In this document: one piece after another, positions 21,724 to 32,228 of the stretch | Numbering within the stretch: position 1 is the stretch's first letter | Layout: each line of letters starts with the position of its first letter | Source: Cellvibrionaceae bacterium | GTDB taxonomy: Bacteria; Pseudomonadota; Gammaproteobacteria; Pseudomonadales; Cellvibrionaceae | Assembly (NCBI GenBank): GCA_024707385.1 | Contig: JANPZW010000013.1 | Span: forward strand, 443,465 to 507,464 | Reading direction: 5' to 3' | DNA: 64,000 bases | Translations under genes and position numbers: made by a program | Notes under the pieces: model-generated | Seen by the model: the letters and a program-made list of their open reading frames with translations, nothing else | The model's database searches: none | Told to the model about the DNA's origin: nothing

Positions 21724-22125
21724 TTAACTGACAATATAATCCGCTGCGCGCACTGATTTTTCCTTCAGAACCATCACCACCATCAGCAGCATTCCGAGCA
21801 ATACGCCAATGGACGACACGCCCAAAACCGGCCCCACGATCGGTTCCGGCATAATTTGGGCGTAGAGCATGAACAAACCAGAAATCATCACCAAAGCGGA
21901 AACCTGATGCAGACAGAACTGAGTAATCGCGAGCGAACCTGACGTACGCGGCAACCAGGTTTTATAGATAACCGCATAAATAAAAGAAACAACAAAGCCC
22001 AACAACATCATATGAGCGTGCACTACCAGAAGACTGTGATTTTTCGCCGCCGCCATATAAATACCCATCAGCAATCCTGCAACGGCGTAAAACAGGGAAA
22101 TCACCAAGTACTGTCGATCCAACAT
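21724..22125 (-). CDS. Small integral membrane protein, heme-copper oxidase-like fragment family
   Basis: 133 aa with four likely membrane helices (about residues 8-28, 36-57, 68-88 and 97-118). The stretch HAHMMLLGFVVSFIYAV recalls the His-containing helix of cytochrome oxidase subunit I/NnrS-like proteins, and small proteins of this type are common in marine gammaproteobacteria; no function is established to my knowledge. A strong Shine-Dalgarno (AAGGAG, 7 bases before the ATG at 22125) supports the start. It is isolated: the deaminase gene lies downstream on the same strand, and a stretch of about 580 bp without genes lies upstream. Confidence 0.6.
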   Translation of the reverse strand: MLDRQYLVISLFYAVAGLLMGIYMAAAKNHSLLVVHAHMMLLGFVVSFIYAVIYKTWLPRTSGSLAITQFCLHQVSALVMISGLFMLYAQIMPEPIVGPVLGVSSIGVLLGMLLMVVMVLKEKSVRAADYIVS

Positions 22126-22706
22126 AAAAGCTCCTTTTCAATATCACTCCGGTCGATTTGCCGGCGACAGAATTATCGCTTTTGGTGGGGCTGAAGCATG
22201 TAAATGTTTGTAAGGTGGTGCAGACGGTAGGGCAGCCTCTAAATAGATCCTACAACCTTTCCTGTCCTGACTGGATCATTCTGCCTGACAAGCTATGTGA
22301 AGACTGTACACAGTGCCGCTCCCGGCAAAGAGACACATCTTGTTAGATTTAAACCCGTAACTAGATTAGTCTCACATCGAGCATCTCTCAAATCATCGCC
22401 GCTCTGTCACAGCCAATTTCACACATTAGGGCGTTTTAATGTCCAAGATCAATTCAGTGTTATTTACCGTGGCTTTTCCGCAGAGGTTTACCAACCGGAT
22501 ACCACTTCCCAAAACTCCAAAATTTGGAATCTTCAATTACCAGAGGACCGAAAATCCATCATTCAAGCAGCATGATGGATCTTTCCAACCTAACAAAATT
22601 GGTTGACAACGCTGACGGCGGCAGTAGAAAAGAGATTTTTAAACTTAGCGATCCGGCGCCATAGGCACGTCGCCCAAGTGGCCGCGGGAGGAGCTTTTCC
22701 AACAGA
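22126..22706. other. Intergenic stretch of about 580 bp
   Basis: Short open frames here (for example on the plus strand at 22158-22346 and 22297-22575) have no signal peptide, motif or family resemblance and are probably chance. I see no repeat, terminator or RNA element. The promoter of the small membrane protein gene must lie near 22130-22200. Confidence 0.5.
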
Positions 22707-23381
22707 TCACAAGTTCCGGCAGGGCACAACGAAATCCACATGGTAGTGTTCGTCATGCCGCACCCAAGATGGCTTTTTAGATAGCTTGATATTTTGTCGC
22801 AAATAGTCTGCATATTGAGTCGCAAACAGATCTTGCTGCAATTGCGGATCAAAAATGACTCGCCATATTGAATGACCTCGGCTTTTGGCAGATTTATCCA
22901 GCGCAACCAAATGAGCTGCAAGTGCCTCATAGTCGATTCTTAATTCTTTGTAGACGCCATTACTGTCAAATTCAATGTCGTAGCCAAACCGATTCAACGG
23001 ATTTGTGGGCAAATGAACCGACTCATTTTTCTTATTGAGCACTGGTGTCATAAAATCCACCGAAAGGCCATTGCGATGGGTTTTGTGCGGTTTAAATTCC
23101 CCACCACTTTTCAACCCGGTTTCCGCATACTTATAAATCTTAAATGGCTGTTCACGCTTCAGAAAAGCATATGTCGCCACAACAATTTCCCGCACTTCGG
23201 AATGCACATAAGTACGTCCCGCCGCACGGGCAATATCGCTGTAGGCAACAAAATTGGGCCCGTCGCGAGGTAGTTGGACACCGTTTTCCAAACGACCGTC
23301 GGCGGTGGTGCCGTGACAGGTGCTTTCGGCGGCCGAGACCAGGACAGGTGACAATAAAAGACAGATTAAGCAATATTTCAT
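22707..23381 (-). CDS. Exported murein endopeptidase-like zinc metallopeptidase (MepA/LAS type)
   Basis: 224 aa. A signal peptide (residues 1-18, ending LVSAAES) sends it to the periplasm. The metal-binding pattern of LAS peptidases is present: HRNGLSVDF (His102, Asp109) and, near the end, HDEHYHVDF (HxH at 212 and 214), as in penicillin-insensitive murein endopeptidase MepA, which cuts D-alanyl-meso-DAP cross-links. It is shorter than E. coli MepA (about 270 aa). It is divergent from the hydrolase/lipoprotein pair, with 183 bp between starts, and could be a cell-wall remodelling enzyme or part of the same antagonism locus. The catalytic class is likely; the role is inference. Confidence 0.72.
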   Translation of the reverse strand: MKYCLICLLLSPVLVSAAESTCHGTTADGRLENGVQLPRDGPNFVAYSDIARAAGRTYVHSEVREIVVATYAFLKREQPFKIYKYAETGLKSGGEFKPHKTHRNGLSVDFMTPVLNKKNESVHLPTNPLNRFGYDIEFDSNGVYKELRIDYEALAAHLVALDKSAKSRGHSIWRVIFDPQLQQDLFATQYADYLRQNIKLSKKPSWVRHDEHYHVDFVVPCRNL

Positions 23382-23564
23382 AAGTAGCTGTATTGCTCAG
23401 TTGAGTTTATCCGATTGCATACCGCTCTCTTTGCTCATCACATCGTCTATTTCTGAGCCGGCCAGATTCTACCTGCATGTATGCGCCCTTGCATCGCCAG
23501 TAGACTTGGGACCTCCGCGTTTGCTAGCATCTCCAAGCAAAAATGACACACGGAGGTTCTTCCC

Positions 23565-24251
23565 ATGCCAGACATAGCTATTCCTATAGTTTTTCCTGAT
23601 TATCTGATCGCAGTTAATACGCCTAAAACTAAGATCAAAGTACCCGATGTTATTCCAGGGTTTGATTTATTTCCCGACTCTATTGTGATTCCGGAAACAA
23701 AAAACAAGCTGCCAGAGCTAGGACACGCGGGAATTCTGTTTATTAATGGCGCGTCCGGAACGACCAAATACTATGAATTTGGAAGATATGCCAGTTCGGA
23801 CGGAAACGTCAGAAAGCTACCTACGCGTGACGTAACCATGGCGTCTGATGGCCACCCCAGTAAGGCATCGCTCCTGTATACGCTCAGCCAAATATCTGCC
23901 GGCTCTGGTCAGAACGGGAGGATATTGGGCGCATATATTCAAGCTCCCGGAAAGTATAAGGCAATGCTGGATTATGCTCAAAAGAGAATGTCCGAAAACT
24001 CCAACCCCAACCGCAAAAAATATGAGTTGATGAGCAACAGTTGCAATCATTTTATGAAAGGGGTGCTCGATGCAGCAGGTGTTGACACACCCTACATGCT
24101 TGATCCACGTCCCAATTCTTACATTGAGGAAATTCGTGCAGACTTTCCAAAACTGGATTATTCTCGGGCGGAGCACAAGCTAGTAGTCGAAAACCCACCA
24201 GCATCGCTGGCATCTATTATTCGCGTCCATGCGCAACCTGCGGCGGTCTAA
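23565..24251 (+). CDS. Putative papain-like (permuted NlpC/P60- or LRAT-type) hydrolase, candidate secreted effector
   Basis: 228 aa, no signal peptide. A His in LPELGHAGILF (residue 54) and a Cys in MSNSCNHFMKG (residue 160) are arranged as in permuted NlpC/P60, LRAT and PPPDE folds, where His precedes Cys. Residues 1-45 are rich in Pro, Ile and Val and resemble no export signal. A good Shine-Dalgarno (GGAGG) precedes the ATG. The next gene, a lipoprotein, overlaps its end by 23 bp. A cytoplasmically made peptidoglycan hydrolase coupled to an exported lipoprotein is the usual layout of a type VI amidase effector with its immunity protein, but no secretion genes lie in the window and the fold call is by motif only. 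Confidence 0.55.
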   Translation: MPDIAIPIVFPDYLIAVNTPKTKIKVPDVIPGFDLFPDSIVIPETKNKLPELGHAGILFINGASGTTKYYEFGRYASSDGNVRKLPTRDVTMASDGHPSKASLLYTLSQISAGSGQNGRILGAYIQAPGKYKAMLDYAQKRMSENSNPNRKKYELMSNSCNHFMKGVLDAAGVDTPYMLDPRPNSYIEEIRADFPKLDYSRAEHKLVVENPPASLASIIRVHAQPAAV

Positions 24252-24599
24252 TCTAGTGATATTCAGAATAATTTTTTTGGTATTCATTACCTGTCTTTCC
24301 GCGTGTTCCTTCGAGACCATCGAGAAGACAGGCCCAGATAACAGTTGGTGGTTAGGCGGGGATGATGGAGGCGTGTTCGTCAAAATTACTGACGACGCCA
24401 ATACGAACGACAAGATCTACAATGGCGCGATCTACTTCGACAGCACTCAAAAGGTTTGGTATAAAGGCCCATTCCGCCTTGTGGGGGAATTCATTTTTCT
24501 CCAGAGAGCCGCGATCAATATTTATTTTGGGACGGAGAGAAACTGCATTTGCGGGATTCTTCGTATCTGGAGCCGACTGAACCAATCCCGTCTTTGTAG
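24229..24599 (+). CDS. Small lipoprotein, candidate immunity partner, frameshifted near its end
   Basis: About 123 aa once repaired. Residues 1-22 form a lipoprotein signal with lipobox LSAC; the mature protein starts at that Cys. The ATG lies inside the hydrolase gene (23 bp overlap), indicating translational coupling. The frame holds to GEFIF, where the TTTTT run at 24494-24498 is one base short; restoring it gives SPESRDQYLFWDGEKL and a stop at 24597-24599, a more sensible ending than the Arg/Cys-rich out-of-frame extension. No family is recognised. Its periplasmic location fits protection against a peptidoglycan hydrolase, which is inference. Confidence 0.55.
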
Positions 24600-24628
24600 G
24601 CAGGCCTCATTAGTTCGGCGACGCTTGC

Positions 24629-25102
24629 CTATCTCCGCACTTTAAATTTATCTTCAAGCCCCTCTATGCAGGCCGGCACGTCAATCGCGTAAGCGACAGA
24701 TCGATAGGCACGATTGGCATAGGATTTTGGTTGGCATATTTTATAACCTTGATTAAACAGGTATTTTTCCAGCGGAAAATGAATACCGTGGGGCAATAAA
24801 AACATCAGCGCCAGGCCAGCAATCATTATCCGAGTTAGCAACTTTGTTACGCGGGCAGAGGGCATTGCTCTGAGGCGCCACTCAACTGCTGCGTAACTTG
24901 CGATACCGATGGAAATAAGGGCAACACCTAGAAATCTAAAAATGCCAGTATTAAAGGTGATAACTGGTGCGGACTGCACCAGTGAACTCGCGAGAGATCC
25001 AAATCCCCAACAAAATACGCTTAATGCAATTAAACCTAAGCCGCCAAAAATTATGGCGGCCAGCAATTGCTTGCGACGATTGCTAGCCGAATAATTCGTC
25101 AT
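24629..25102 (-). CDS. Small membrane protein of unknown function, possible immunity protein
   Basis: 157 aa with three likely membrane helices (about residues 13-36, 52-70 and 88-105) and a soluble C-terminal tail with two Cys (YKICQPKS and VPACIEGL), perhaps a periplasmic disulfide. I do not recognise the family with certainty; the pattern of helices plus a Cys-pair tail recalls small membrane immunity proteins found beside effectors. It starts 2 bp after the stop of the upstream gene (25105-25507), so the two are one unit, convergent with the hydrolase/lipoprotein pair. Confidence 0.5.
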   Translation of the reverse strand: MTNYSASNRRKQLLAAIIFGGLGLIALSVFCWGFGSLASSLVQSAPVITFNTGIFRFLGVALISIGIASYAAVEWRLRAMPSARVTKLLTRIMIAGLALMFLLPHGIHFPLEKYLFNQGYKICQPKSYANRAYRSVAYAIDVPACIEGLEDKFKVRR

Positions 25103-25104
25103 GG

Positions 25105-25507
25105 TTACAGCCTTGGACGAGCAGGGACCGCGCGGTCAATGGCGTTTTTGAACAGATGAATCGCTGTGCGCTGCGCAGCTTCCAAAGCGTAGTCAATAAC
25201 GGAATTCGCAATTTGGCCAGCTTGCTTTAGCGCCTGCTCCTTACGCTTTTGGAGATTGGCGTTAAAATCAGAACCCATTTCATCCAAGCCTGCAATCACC
25301 TTTTCCGTGAGACCGTAATGCGAGTCTACCCCCCTCCAACAACACCGTTAGACTGAAGCCGACAGCCACTACCGCTAAAATCGGACCTATAGCTAAAGTT
25401 GCGCCTCCAACTGCGATGGCAGTGCCAATGATGGCCATTAGTTTGGGGTTCCGGCTTTTTGTTTTGTTTGATTTGGGCCCTTCGACTTCATTTCGACTTC
25501 GGTGCAA
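25105..25507 (-). CDS. Short protein with hydrophobic hairpin and helical tail, frameshifted; possible remnant of a toxin or effector
   Basis: About 133 aa if read from 25507, or about 110 aa from the internal Met at 25438. One extra C in CCCCCC at 25329-25334 separates LTVLLEG from VDSHYGLTEKVIAGLDEMG; with it removed the frame runs through QAGQIANSVIDYALEAAQRT to PARPRL. A hydrophobic hairpin followed by amphipathic helices resembles C-terminal regions of some large polymorphic toxins (inference from memory of such sequences). The first codons run into a REP-like repeat, so the original 5' part may have been lost. It is followed at once by a small membrane gene, as toxin and immunity genes often are. 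Confidence 0.4.
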
Positions 25508-25532
25508 TGGCTCAGGGGAACTAGAACAGCCC

Positions 25533-25558
25533 GGTGGCTGAGCGTAGTCGAAGCCACC
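25533..25558. repeat. REP-like palindromic element beside parE
   Basis: GGTGGCT and AGCCACC form a perfect 7 bp inverted repeat around a 12-base loop containing GAGCGTAGTCGA. The motif CTTCGACTACGCTCAGCC on the minus strand is typical of interspersed palindromic repeats in many bacteria, and a related GTCGAAATGAAGTCGAAG tract lies just upstream on that strand. It ends 8 bp before the parE stop and marks the border between conserved genes and the accessory stretch. Confidence 0.5.
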
Positions 25559-25565
25559 ACTACTA

Positions 25566-27455
25566 CTAAACCGCCGCCTCCGCCAAATCCCCCTTCGATT
25601 CCAACCAAGCTTTCCTATCCCCCGCGCGTTTTTTCGCGAGGAGCATGTCCATAATTTGATGGGTTTCGTCGCCTTCTTCGATGGTGAGTTGCACCAAACG
25701 GCGGGTGTCGCGTGCCATGGTGGTTTCGCGCAATTGCAGCGGGTTCATTTCGCCCAAGCCTTTAAAGCGCTGGACGTTGGGTTTGCCTTTTTTCTTTTCG
25801 GCGGCGAGGCGGTCGAGGATGCCTTGTTTTTCGCCTTCGTCGAGGGCGTAGAAAACATCCTGGCCAACATCAATGCGGTAGAGCGGCGGCATGGCGACGA
25901 AGACGTGGCCGGCTTTTACAAGAGAAGGGAAATGTTTGACGAAGAGCGCACACAATAATGTCGCAATGTGCAAACCGTCGGAGTCGGCATCGGCGAGAAT
26001 GCAGATTTTGTGGTAGCGCAATTTGGTTAAATCGTCGTTGCCCGGGTCGATGCCGAGTGCGACCGAAATATCATGCACTTCCTGCGACGCCAGAACTTCA
26101 GCACTGTCCACTTCCCAGGTATTCAGAATTTTTCCACGCAACGGCATGATAGCTTGGGTTTCGCGGTCGCGGGCTTGTTTGGCGGAGCCGCCGGCGGAGT
26201 CACCTTCTACCAAGAATAATTCGCCGCGCGAGGGATCATCAGTGGAACAGTCGGCCAATTTTCCCGGCAATGCGGGGCCGGCGGTAATACGTTTGCGTTC
26301 GATTTTTTTGCTGGAACGCACGCGCTTTTGCGCATTATTAATAACGAAATCCGCGAGTTTGTCGCCGTCTTCGGTATTTTGATTGAGCCACAAACTAAAT
26401 GCGTCTTTGCACACGCCGGAAATAAATGCCGCCGCTTCGCGCGACGATAAACGCTCTTTGGTCTGACCGGAAAATTGCGGATCTTCTAATTTGTAGGACA
26501 GAACGAAACAACAATTAATCCAGATATCTTCCGGCGCCAATTTAACGCCGCGCGGAACCAGATTGCGCAATTCGCAATATTCGCGCATGGCTTCCATCAA
26601 ACCGGTGCGCAATCCATTGACGTGAGTGCCACCTTGCGCGGTCGGAATCAGGTTGACGTAACTTTCCTGCACAGCCTCGCCACCTTCGGGCAGCCACTGC
26701 ACCGCCCAATCCACCGCTTCGTGTTTGCTGGTGAAAGTGCCGATAAAGGGTTGATCCGGCAGCGTCGGCCAGCCCTGGGTGGCGCCGGATAAATAATCTC
26801 TTAAGCCGTCTTCGTAATACCATTCGTCTTTTTCGCCGCTCTGCTCATCCAAAAAAGAAATGCGCAGGCCGGGACATAAAACCGCTTTGGCGCGCAGCAC
26901 ATGGCGCAGGCGGGTGACGGAAAATTTAGGCGAGTCGAAATATTTCGGGTTTGGCAGAAAACGCACGCTGGTGCCGGTGTCGCGTTTGCCGCAGGTGCCA
27001 ACGGTGTGCAGATCGACGGTTTTATCGCCGTCCTGAAAACCTATGCGATATACCTGACCGTCGCGTTTGATGGTCACTTCCAGAATGCGCGACAAGGCGT
27101 TGACGACCGACACCCCCACACCGTGGAGACCGCCGGAAAATTGATAATTTTTGTTGGAGAATTTTCCGCCCGCGTGGAGCGTGGACAGAATAACTTCGAC
27201 ACCGGATTTGCCCTGCTCCGGGTGTATATCCACCGGCATACCGCGGCCGTCGTCGGCCACGGTAATGGAATGATCTTTATGCAATACCACATCGATGGAT
27301 TTGGCATGGCCGGCAAGCGCTTCGTCGACGCTGTTGTCGATAATTTCCTGGGCGAGGTGGTTGGGGCGGGTGGTGTCGGTGTACATACCCGGGCGTTTTT
27401 TGACGGGCTCCAGGCCGGTGAGAACTTCAATATCTTCCGCGGTGTATTTGCTCAT
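25566..27455 (-). CDS. parE: DNA topoisomerase IV subunit B
   Basis: ATPase subunit of topoisomerase IV, which decatenates daughter chromosomes together with ParC. 629 aa, the family length. GHKL ATPase motifs are visible: EIIDNSVDEALAG (N box), DDGRGMPVDIHPEQGKSG (G1 box) and GGLHGVGVSVVNALS (G2 box). The TOPRIM domain has LVEGDSAGGSAKQARDR and ILADADSDGLHI, and the C-terminus RFKGLGEMNP. It is the last gene of a minus-strand run (yqiA, parE). parC, often within a few genes of parE in Pseudomonas relatives, is not seen; accessory genes lie there instead. Confidence 0.97.
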   Translation of the reverse strand: MSKYTAEDIEVLTGLEPVKKRPGMYTDTTRPNHLAQEIIDNSVDEALAGHAKSIDVVLHKDHSITVADDGRGMPVDIHPEQGKSGVEVILSTLHAGGKFSNKNYQFSGGLHGVGVSVVNALSRILEVTIKRDGQVYRIGFQDGDKTVDLHTVGTCGKRDTGTSVRFLPNPKYFDSPKFSVTRLRHVLRAKAVLCPGLRISFLDEQSGEKDEWYYEDGLRDYLSGATQGWPTLPDQPFIGTFTSKHEAVDWAVQWLPEGGEAVQESYVNLIPTAQGGTHVNGLRTGLMEAMREYCELRNLVPRGVKLAPEDIWINCCFVLSYKLEDPQFSGQTKERLSSREAAAFISGVCKDAFSLWLNQNTEDGDKLADFVINNAQKRVRSSKKIERKRITAGPALPGKLADCSTDDPSRGELFLVEGDSAGGSAKQARDRETQAIMPLRGKILNTWEVDSAEVLASQEVHDISVALGIDPGNDDLTKLRYHKICILADADSDGLHIATLLCALFVKHFPSLVKAGHVFVAMPPLYRIDVGQDVFYALDEGEKQGILDRLAAEKKKGKPNVQRFKGLGEMNPLQLRETTMARDTRRLVQLTIEEGDETHQIMDMLLAKKRAGDRKAWLESKGDLAEAAV

Positions 27456-27538
27456 AACACTTTTGTGTCCCGTTATTTGGTTGCCCGGTTTTCCCTGCGA
27501 TTGGCAGAGATAGCAGGTCGATTTTTATTGCGACCAAT

Positions 27539-28138
27539 TTATTGGCGCCAATCAGGTAGAAGGAATTCCTCAAAAAATCCGGCAATATCCGGCAGCCAGC
27601 CTTCGTAGCTCTCGAATGCGTGACTGCCTCCCGCCTCCACTGTCTGGCGGCAGCCTTTGTATTTCTCTACAGCATCTCGATAGTCGAGGGTTTCATCCCC
27701 CTTTTGCACCATCAGCCAATAAAGGTCGGGGTTGTGCAACTGATCGGTGTCGCACGCTTCCAGTTCGGCCAGATCATCAACCGTAAGAAGGCAGGTTTCG
27801 GCGGTATGGTAGTTTTTTAAGGTTTGACCAACAAGCTCCTGAAAACGCCGCTGCGGACTCACCGCCGGGTTGACCAGAACCGCAGGCAGGCCGCGCTGTT
27901 CAGCGAAATAGGTCGCCCAGAAGCCGCCAAGGGAGCTGCCGAGAAGAAACACATCGCGCTCCGGCATGCCGTCGAGCAAGGATTCCAATACCGCTCTGGC
28001 CTGCGCAGGATGGGATGAAAGATAAGGACATTCGAACCGCCACTCGGGGCGGTGATACCGCAGCCAGTCGTGGGTGATCTGCGCTTTGGCAGATTTGGGC
28101 GAGCTCAAAAATCCATGGATGTAGATCAGCGTGGGCAT
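27539..28138 (-). CDS. yqiA: YqiA/YcfP-type alpha/beta-hydrolase (esterase)
   Basis: 199 aa esterase of the UPF0227/YqiA family. TLIYIHGFLSSPKSAKA near the start gives the oxyanion loop, GSSLGGFWAT carries the nucleophile Ser in GxSxGG, and the DDLAEL and GGSHAFE regions supply the likely Asp and His (His in GGSHAF). Activity in E. coli YqiA is on short-chain and palmitoyl esters; the physiological substrate is unknown. The gene lies between cpdA and parE, the arrangement seen in Pseudomonas and E. coli, with a terminator hairpin separating it from cpdA. Confidence 0.9.
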   Translation of the reverse strand: MPTLIYIHGFLSSPKSAKAQITHDWLRYHRPEWRFECPYLSSHPAQARAVLESLLDGMPERDVFLLGSSLGGFWATYFAEQRGLPAVLVNPAVSPQRRFQELVGQTLKNYHTAETCLLTVDDLAELEACDTDQLHNPDLYWLMVQKGDETLDYRDAVEKYKGCRQTVEAGGSHAFESYEGWLPDIAGFFEEFLLPDWRQ

Positions 28139-28164
28139 GTCCGTTATCGTCCAAAAGCCAATGA

Positions 28165-28197
28165 CAAAAATGCATCAGGCCCCTTTCGGGGCCTGAT
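28165..28197 (-). terminator. Rho-independent terminator between cpdA and yqiA
   Basis: ATCAGGCCCC and GGGGCCTGAT form a perfect 10 bp stem around a 4-base loop (28174-28197), followed on the minus strand by GC and then a TTTTT tract at 28166-28170. It would end transcripts coming through cpdA, implying a separate promoter for yqiA-parE. Confidence 0.75.
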
Positions 28198-28243
28198 TTC
28201 TGCAGCTTCTGACTGAGCCGAATGCTATCAACAGTGCATAACT

Positions 28244-29050
28244 TCAATAGCCTTCGGAGGCCAGGTCGATGCTGTAAGCGCGTTCGGTGACGCGATTTAC
28301 ATGGGTAGTATAGACACCATTGGCCTGAAGTTCGTAGGTACGGTAACCCGGCATAGTGCTGTCCACCATGAAGTCATCGCTGAGCGGTTTGAATTGCACA
28401 CAGGTGGACGGGGTAGCGATCAGGTCCACGCCATTGCGCACCATATAAAACTCCTGGTGCACATGTCCCCAAGACACGGCGCGCACATTGTCGAAACGAT
28501 CAGTGATGGCGAAAAAGTCCGCCGCGTTGCTGACCACATACTGATCGATCCAGGCACTGCCCACCGGCACGAGCTGGTGGTGCAGGAAAATCATGGTCGG
28601 TGAGAGAGGATCGGACTCGAGCAGGCGCTCCAGGCGTTTCAACTCACTCTGCGGCAACTCGCCGCGCTCTTCAAAAGGCACGCGGGAATTCAGCAGAATG
28701 ACATTCCAACCGCCTATGCTGAGGTAATCGGCGCGGGGAGCCGCTGAGCGGATTGCGCGCATGCTGGCGGGGTCGTCGTGATTGCCGGGCAGCCACGCCA
28801 GAGGGACGGCGGGAAGATGCTGCCGCACGATCTGGATAAAACGATCATAGGAACCGGTGGTGCCATCGTTGGAAATATCGCCGCTGCACAGCACAAGATC
28901 GAAAGAATCCTCCACTTCCACCGCGCGTTCCAAAACATCCACCAGCGTGTCTACTGTTGTAAGCCCGAGGAGCGATTCGTCCGCGTCGCGTCCCAGGTGA
29001 CAATCTGTGATTTGCAAAATCCTTAAGGGTTTACCGTTCAAGCGCGTCAT
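28244..29050 (-). CDS. cpdA: 3',5'-cyclic-AMP phosphodiesterase CpdA
   Basis: Class III cyclic-nucleotide phosphodiesterase, a calcineurin-like metallophosphoesterase that lowers cAMP. 268 aa. Metal-binding motifs in order: ITDCHLGRDAD, CSGDISNDG, LPGNHDDP, LHHQLVPVGSAW and SWGHVHQEF. The Asp, His and Asn ligands of the two-metal centre are intact. It starts ATGACGCGC at 29050, about 100 bp after the DUF1249 gene on the same strand, and ends before a strong terminator. The gene order is that of Pseudomonas. Confidence 0.93.
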   Translation of the reverse strand: MTRLNGKPLRILQITDCHLGRDADESLLGLTTVDTLVDVLERAVEVEDSFDLVLCSGDISNDGTTGSYDRFIQIVRQHLPAVPLAWLPGNHDDPASMRAIRSAAPRADYLSIGGWNVILLNSRVPFEERGELPQSELKRLERLLESDPLSPTMIFLHHQLVPVGSAWIDQYVVSNAADFFAITDRFDNVRAVSWGHVHQEFYMVRNGVDLIATPSTCVQFKPLSDDFMVDSTMPGYRTYELQANGVYTTHVNRVTERAYSIDLASEGY

Positions 29051-29149
29051 TCTCCACTACTACTCCACGTCGCCGCACAAGCCGCTGTGATGGCTGATTC
29101 GCTCAGCCTTTGAAGGTAGTTTGACCCCTAATTGGGTTTTCGCCAGTGA

Positions 29150-29635
29150 TCAGTTTTTGTTAATGCGAATCGACTCACAGATTGCACTGCGGGCAATTCC
29201 CAATTTGCGGCAATGGACCAAAAGCTCCCCCAAAAACCGATTGAGGGCCATTTTTTCGTCCGGTTGGTACATGTTGGCGTTGGGATATTGATACACGGGC
29301 CGCCAGTGGCGGTGGCGATTCCAGGCGATCACTTCCGCCATGCCGACATCGTGGTAGAGACGCACCCGCAATTGCGGTGCTTGCAAGTAAAAAGGTGCGA
29401 GATAGGTCTGAGTGATCAGCAGGGTCGATGTGTAGGGCGCGGCTTCTTCAAGCTCCACACGGACAGCGGTTTCGCGCACGGTATCCAGCGCAAACGACCA
29501 GAGTGTCTGCTCACCCCGGCAACCGGGGAACAGCGACATGCAGAGGTGATAATTGATTTCGCAGCGGGAGTGATGATCCGGCAGGCTCACGGTCAGAGAC
29601 TGCTTGACTCTGGAACGCTCGAGCACCTTTACCAT
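29150..29635 (-). CDS. yqiB: DUF1249 family protein (YqiB-like)
   Basis: 161 aa cytoplasmic protein of unknown function. HSRCEINYHLCMSLFPG near the start, the YLAPFYLQAPQLRVRLYHDVGMAEV block and PVYQYPNANMYQPDEKMALNR match the YqiB/DUF1249 pattern, and its position between nudF and cpdA is that of the family. The N-terminus is less certain: ATG at 29635 is weakly placed, while a stronger ribosome site (GGGAGG) lies 15-20 bases upstream in another frame, so a one-base indel could hide a slightly longer start. Confidence 0.8.
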   Translation of the reverse strand: MVKVLERSRVKQSLTVSLPDHHSRCEINYHLCMSLFPGCRGEQTLWSFALDTVRETAVRVELEEAAPYTSTLLITQTYLAPFYLQAPQLRVRLYHDVGMAEVIAWNRHRHWRPVYQYPNANMYQPDEKMALNRFLGELLVHCRKLGIARSAICESIRINKN

Positions 29636-29668
29636 CGCGATATTCTCTTCACATAACCTCCCGAATGC

Positions 29669-30291
29669 CTATGGCCAGGCCGGCCAACGGGCGCGCAATT
29701 GATTTCGGTTGAGTTGCAGCCACTGCAGTCCTATAAGGGTGGCGGCGTTGTTCATTCTACTCTGAAGCATAGCATCGAACACCTCTTCGGCCGGGTAGGC
29801 TTTGAACAGTATGTCCTCGTTCTCACCGTCCACCCCAAAGATGCCGCCTGCGGCGGTAAGGTCGCAGATGGCACAGAATAAATAGGTGTATTCGTTGCAG
29901 CTGCCGGGGGTCGGGTAGAAGGCGGTGACCGGCAACAATTCCTTCGCCTGCAGGCCGGCCTCCTCGACCAGTTCACGCAACATCATGTCCGCAGGACTCT
30001 CCCCTCCTCCACCATGCCCGCGACACTTTCCAATGTCCATGGACCGTATGGTGAATCGACAGTGCCTATGCGGAATTGGTCTACCAGACCGATCTGATCC
30101 AGCACCGGGTCGTAGACCACCGCCGAGGCCGCCTGGGCTTTGGCGAACAGCTCGCGGCTGAATTCGCGGCTCCAGCCACCGTTGAAGAGGCGGTGGCGCA
30201 GCCTCACCCTGAGTAGTTTGAAGAAGCCGGAATACAGCGGCTCCTCCCCCAGGACCTCCACATCCTCGCGGACAAACTTCTGGTCGTTCAC
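29669..30291 (-). CDS. nudF: ADP-ribose pyrophosphatase, frameshifted in the Nudix box
   Basis: Nudix hydrolase splitting ADP-ribose to AMP and ribose-5-phosphate; about 207 aa once repaired. The start is the GTG at 30291 (VNDQKFVREDVEV), with AAGGAG placed 8 bases ahead and overlapping the thiC stop. The N-terminal frame ends inside the Nudix box at GMVEEG; the CCCC at 30001-30004 is one base short, and restoring it gives VEEGESPADMMLRELVEEAG, a complete box. The tail NNAATLIGLQWLQLNR is typical of NudF. It sits 10 bp after thiC, so it is in the thiamine transcript or translationally coupled to it, an arrangement known in Pseudomonas. Confidence 0.85.
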
Positions 30292-30301
30292 CGAGCACTC
30301 C

Positions 30302-32204
<1,903 letters not shown>

Positions 32205-32228
32205 TGAGGTTCCTCTCGCTAGCGTGGC

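Noticed and set aside
22158..22575. Plus-strand short frames in the gap before the murein endopeptidase-like gene
   Set aside because: No ribosome site, signal peptide or recognisable motif; composition looks random.
25105..25507. Two separate small genes on the minus strand (25280-25507 and 25105-25299)
   Set aside because: Removing one base from the C6 run joins them into one sensible protein; neither half alone has a good start or stop context.
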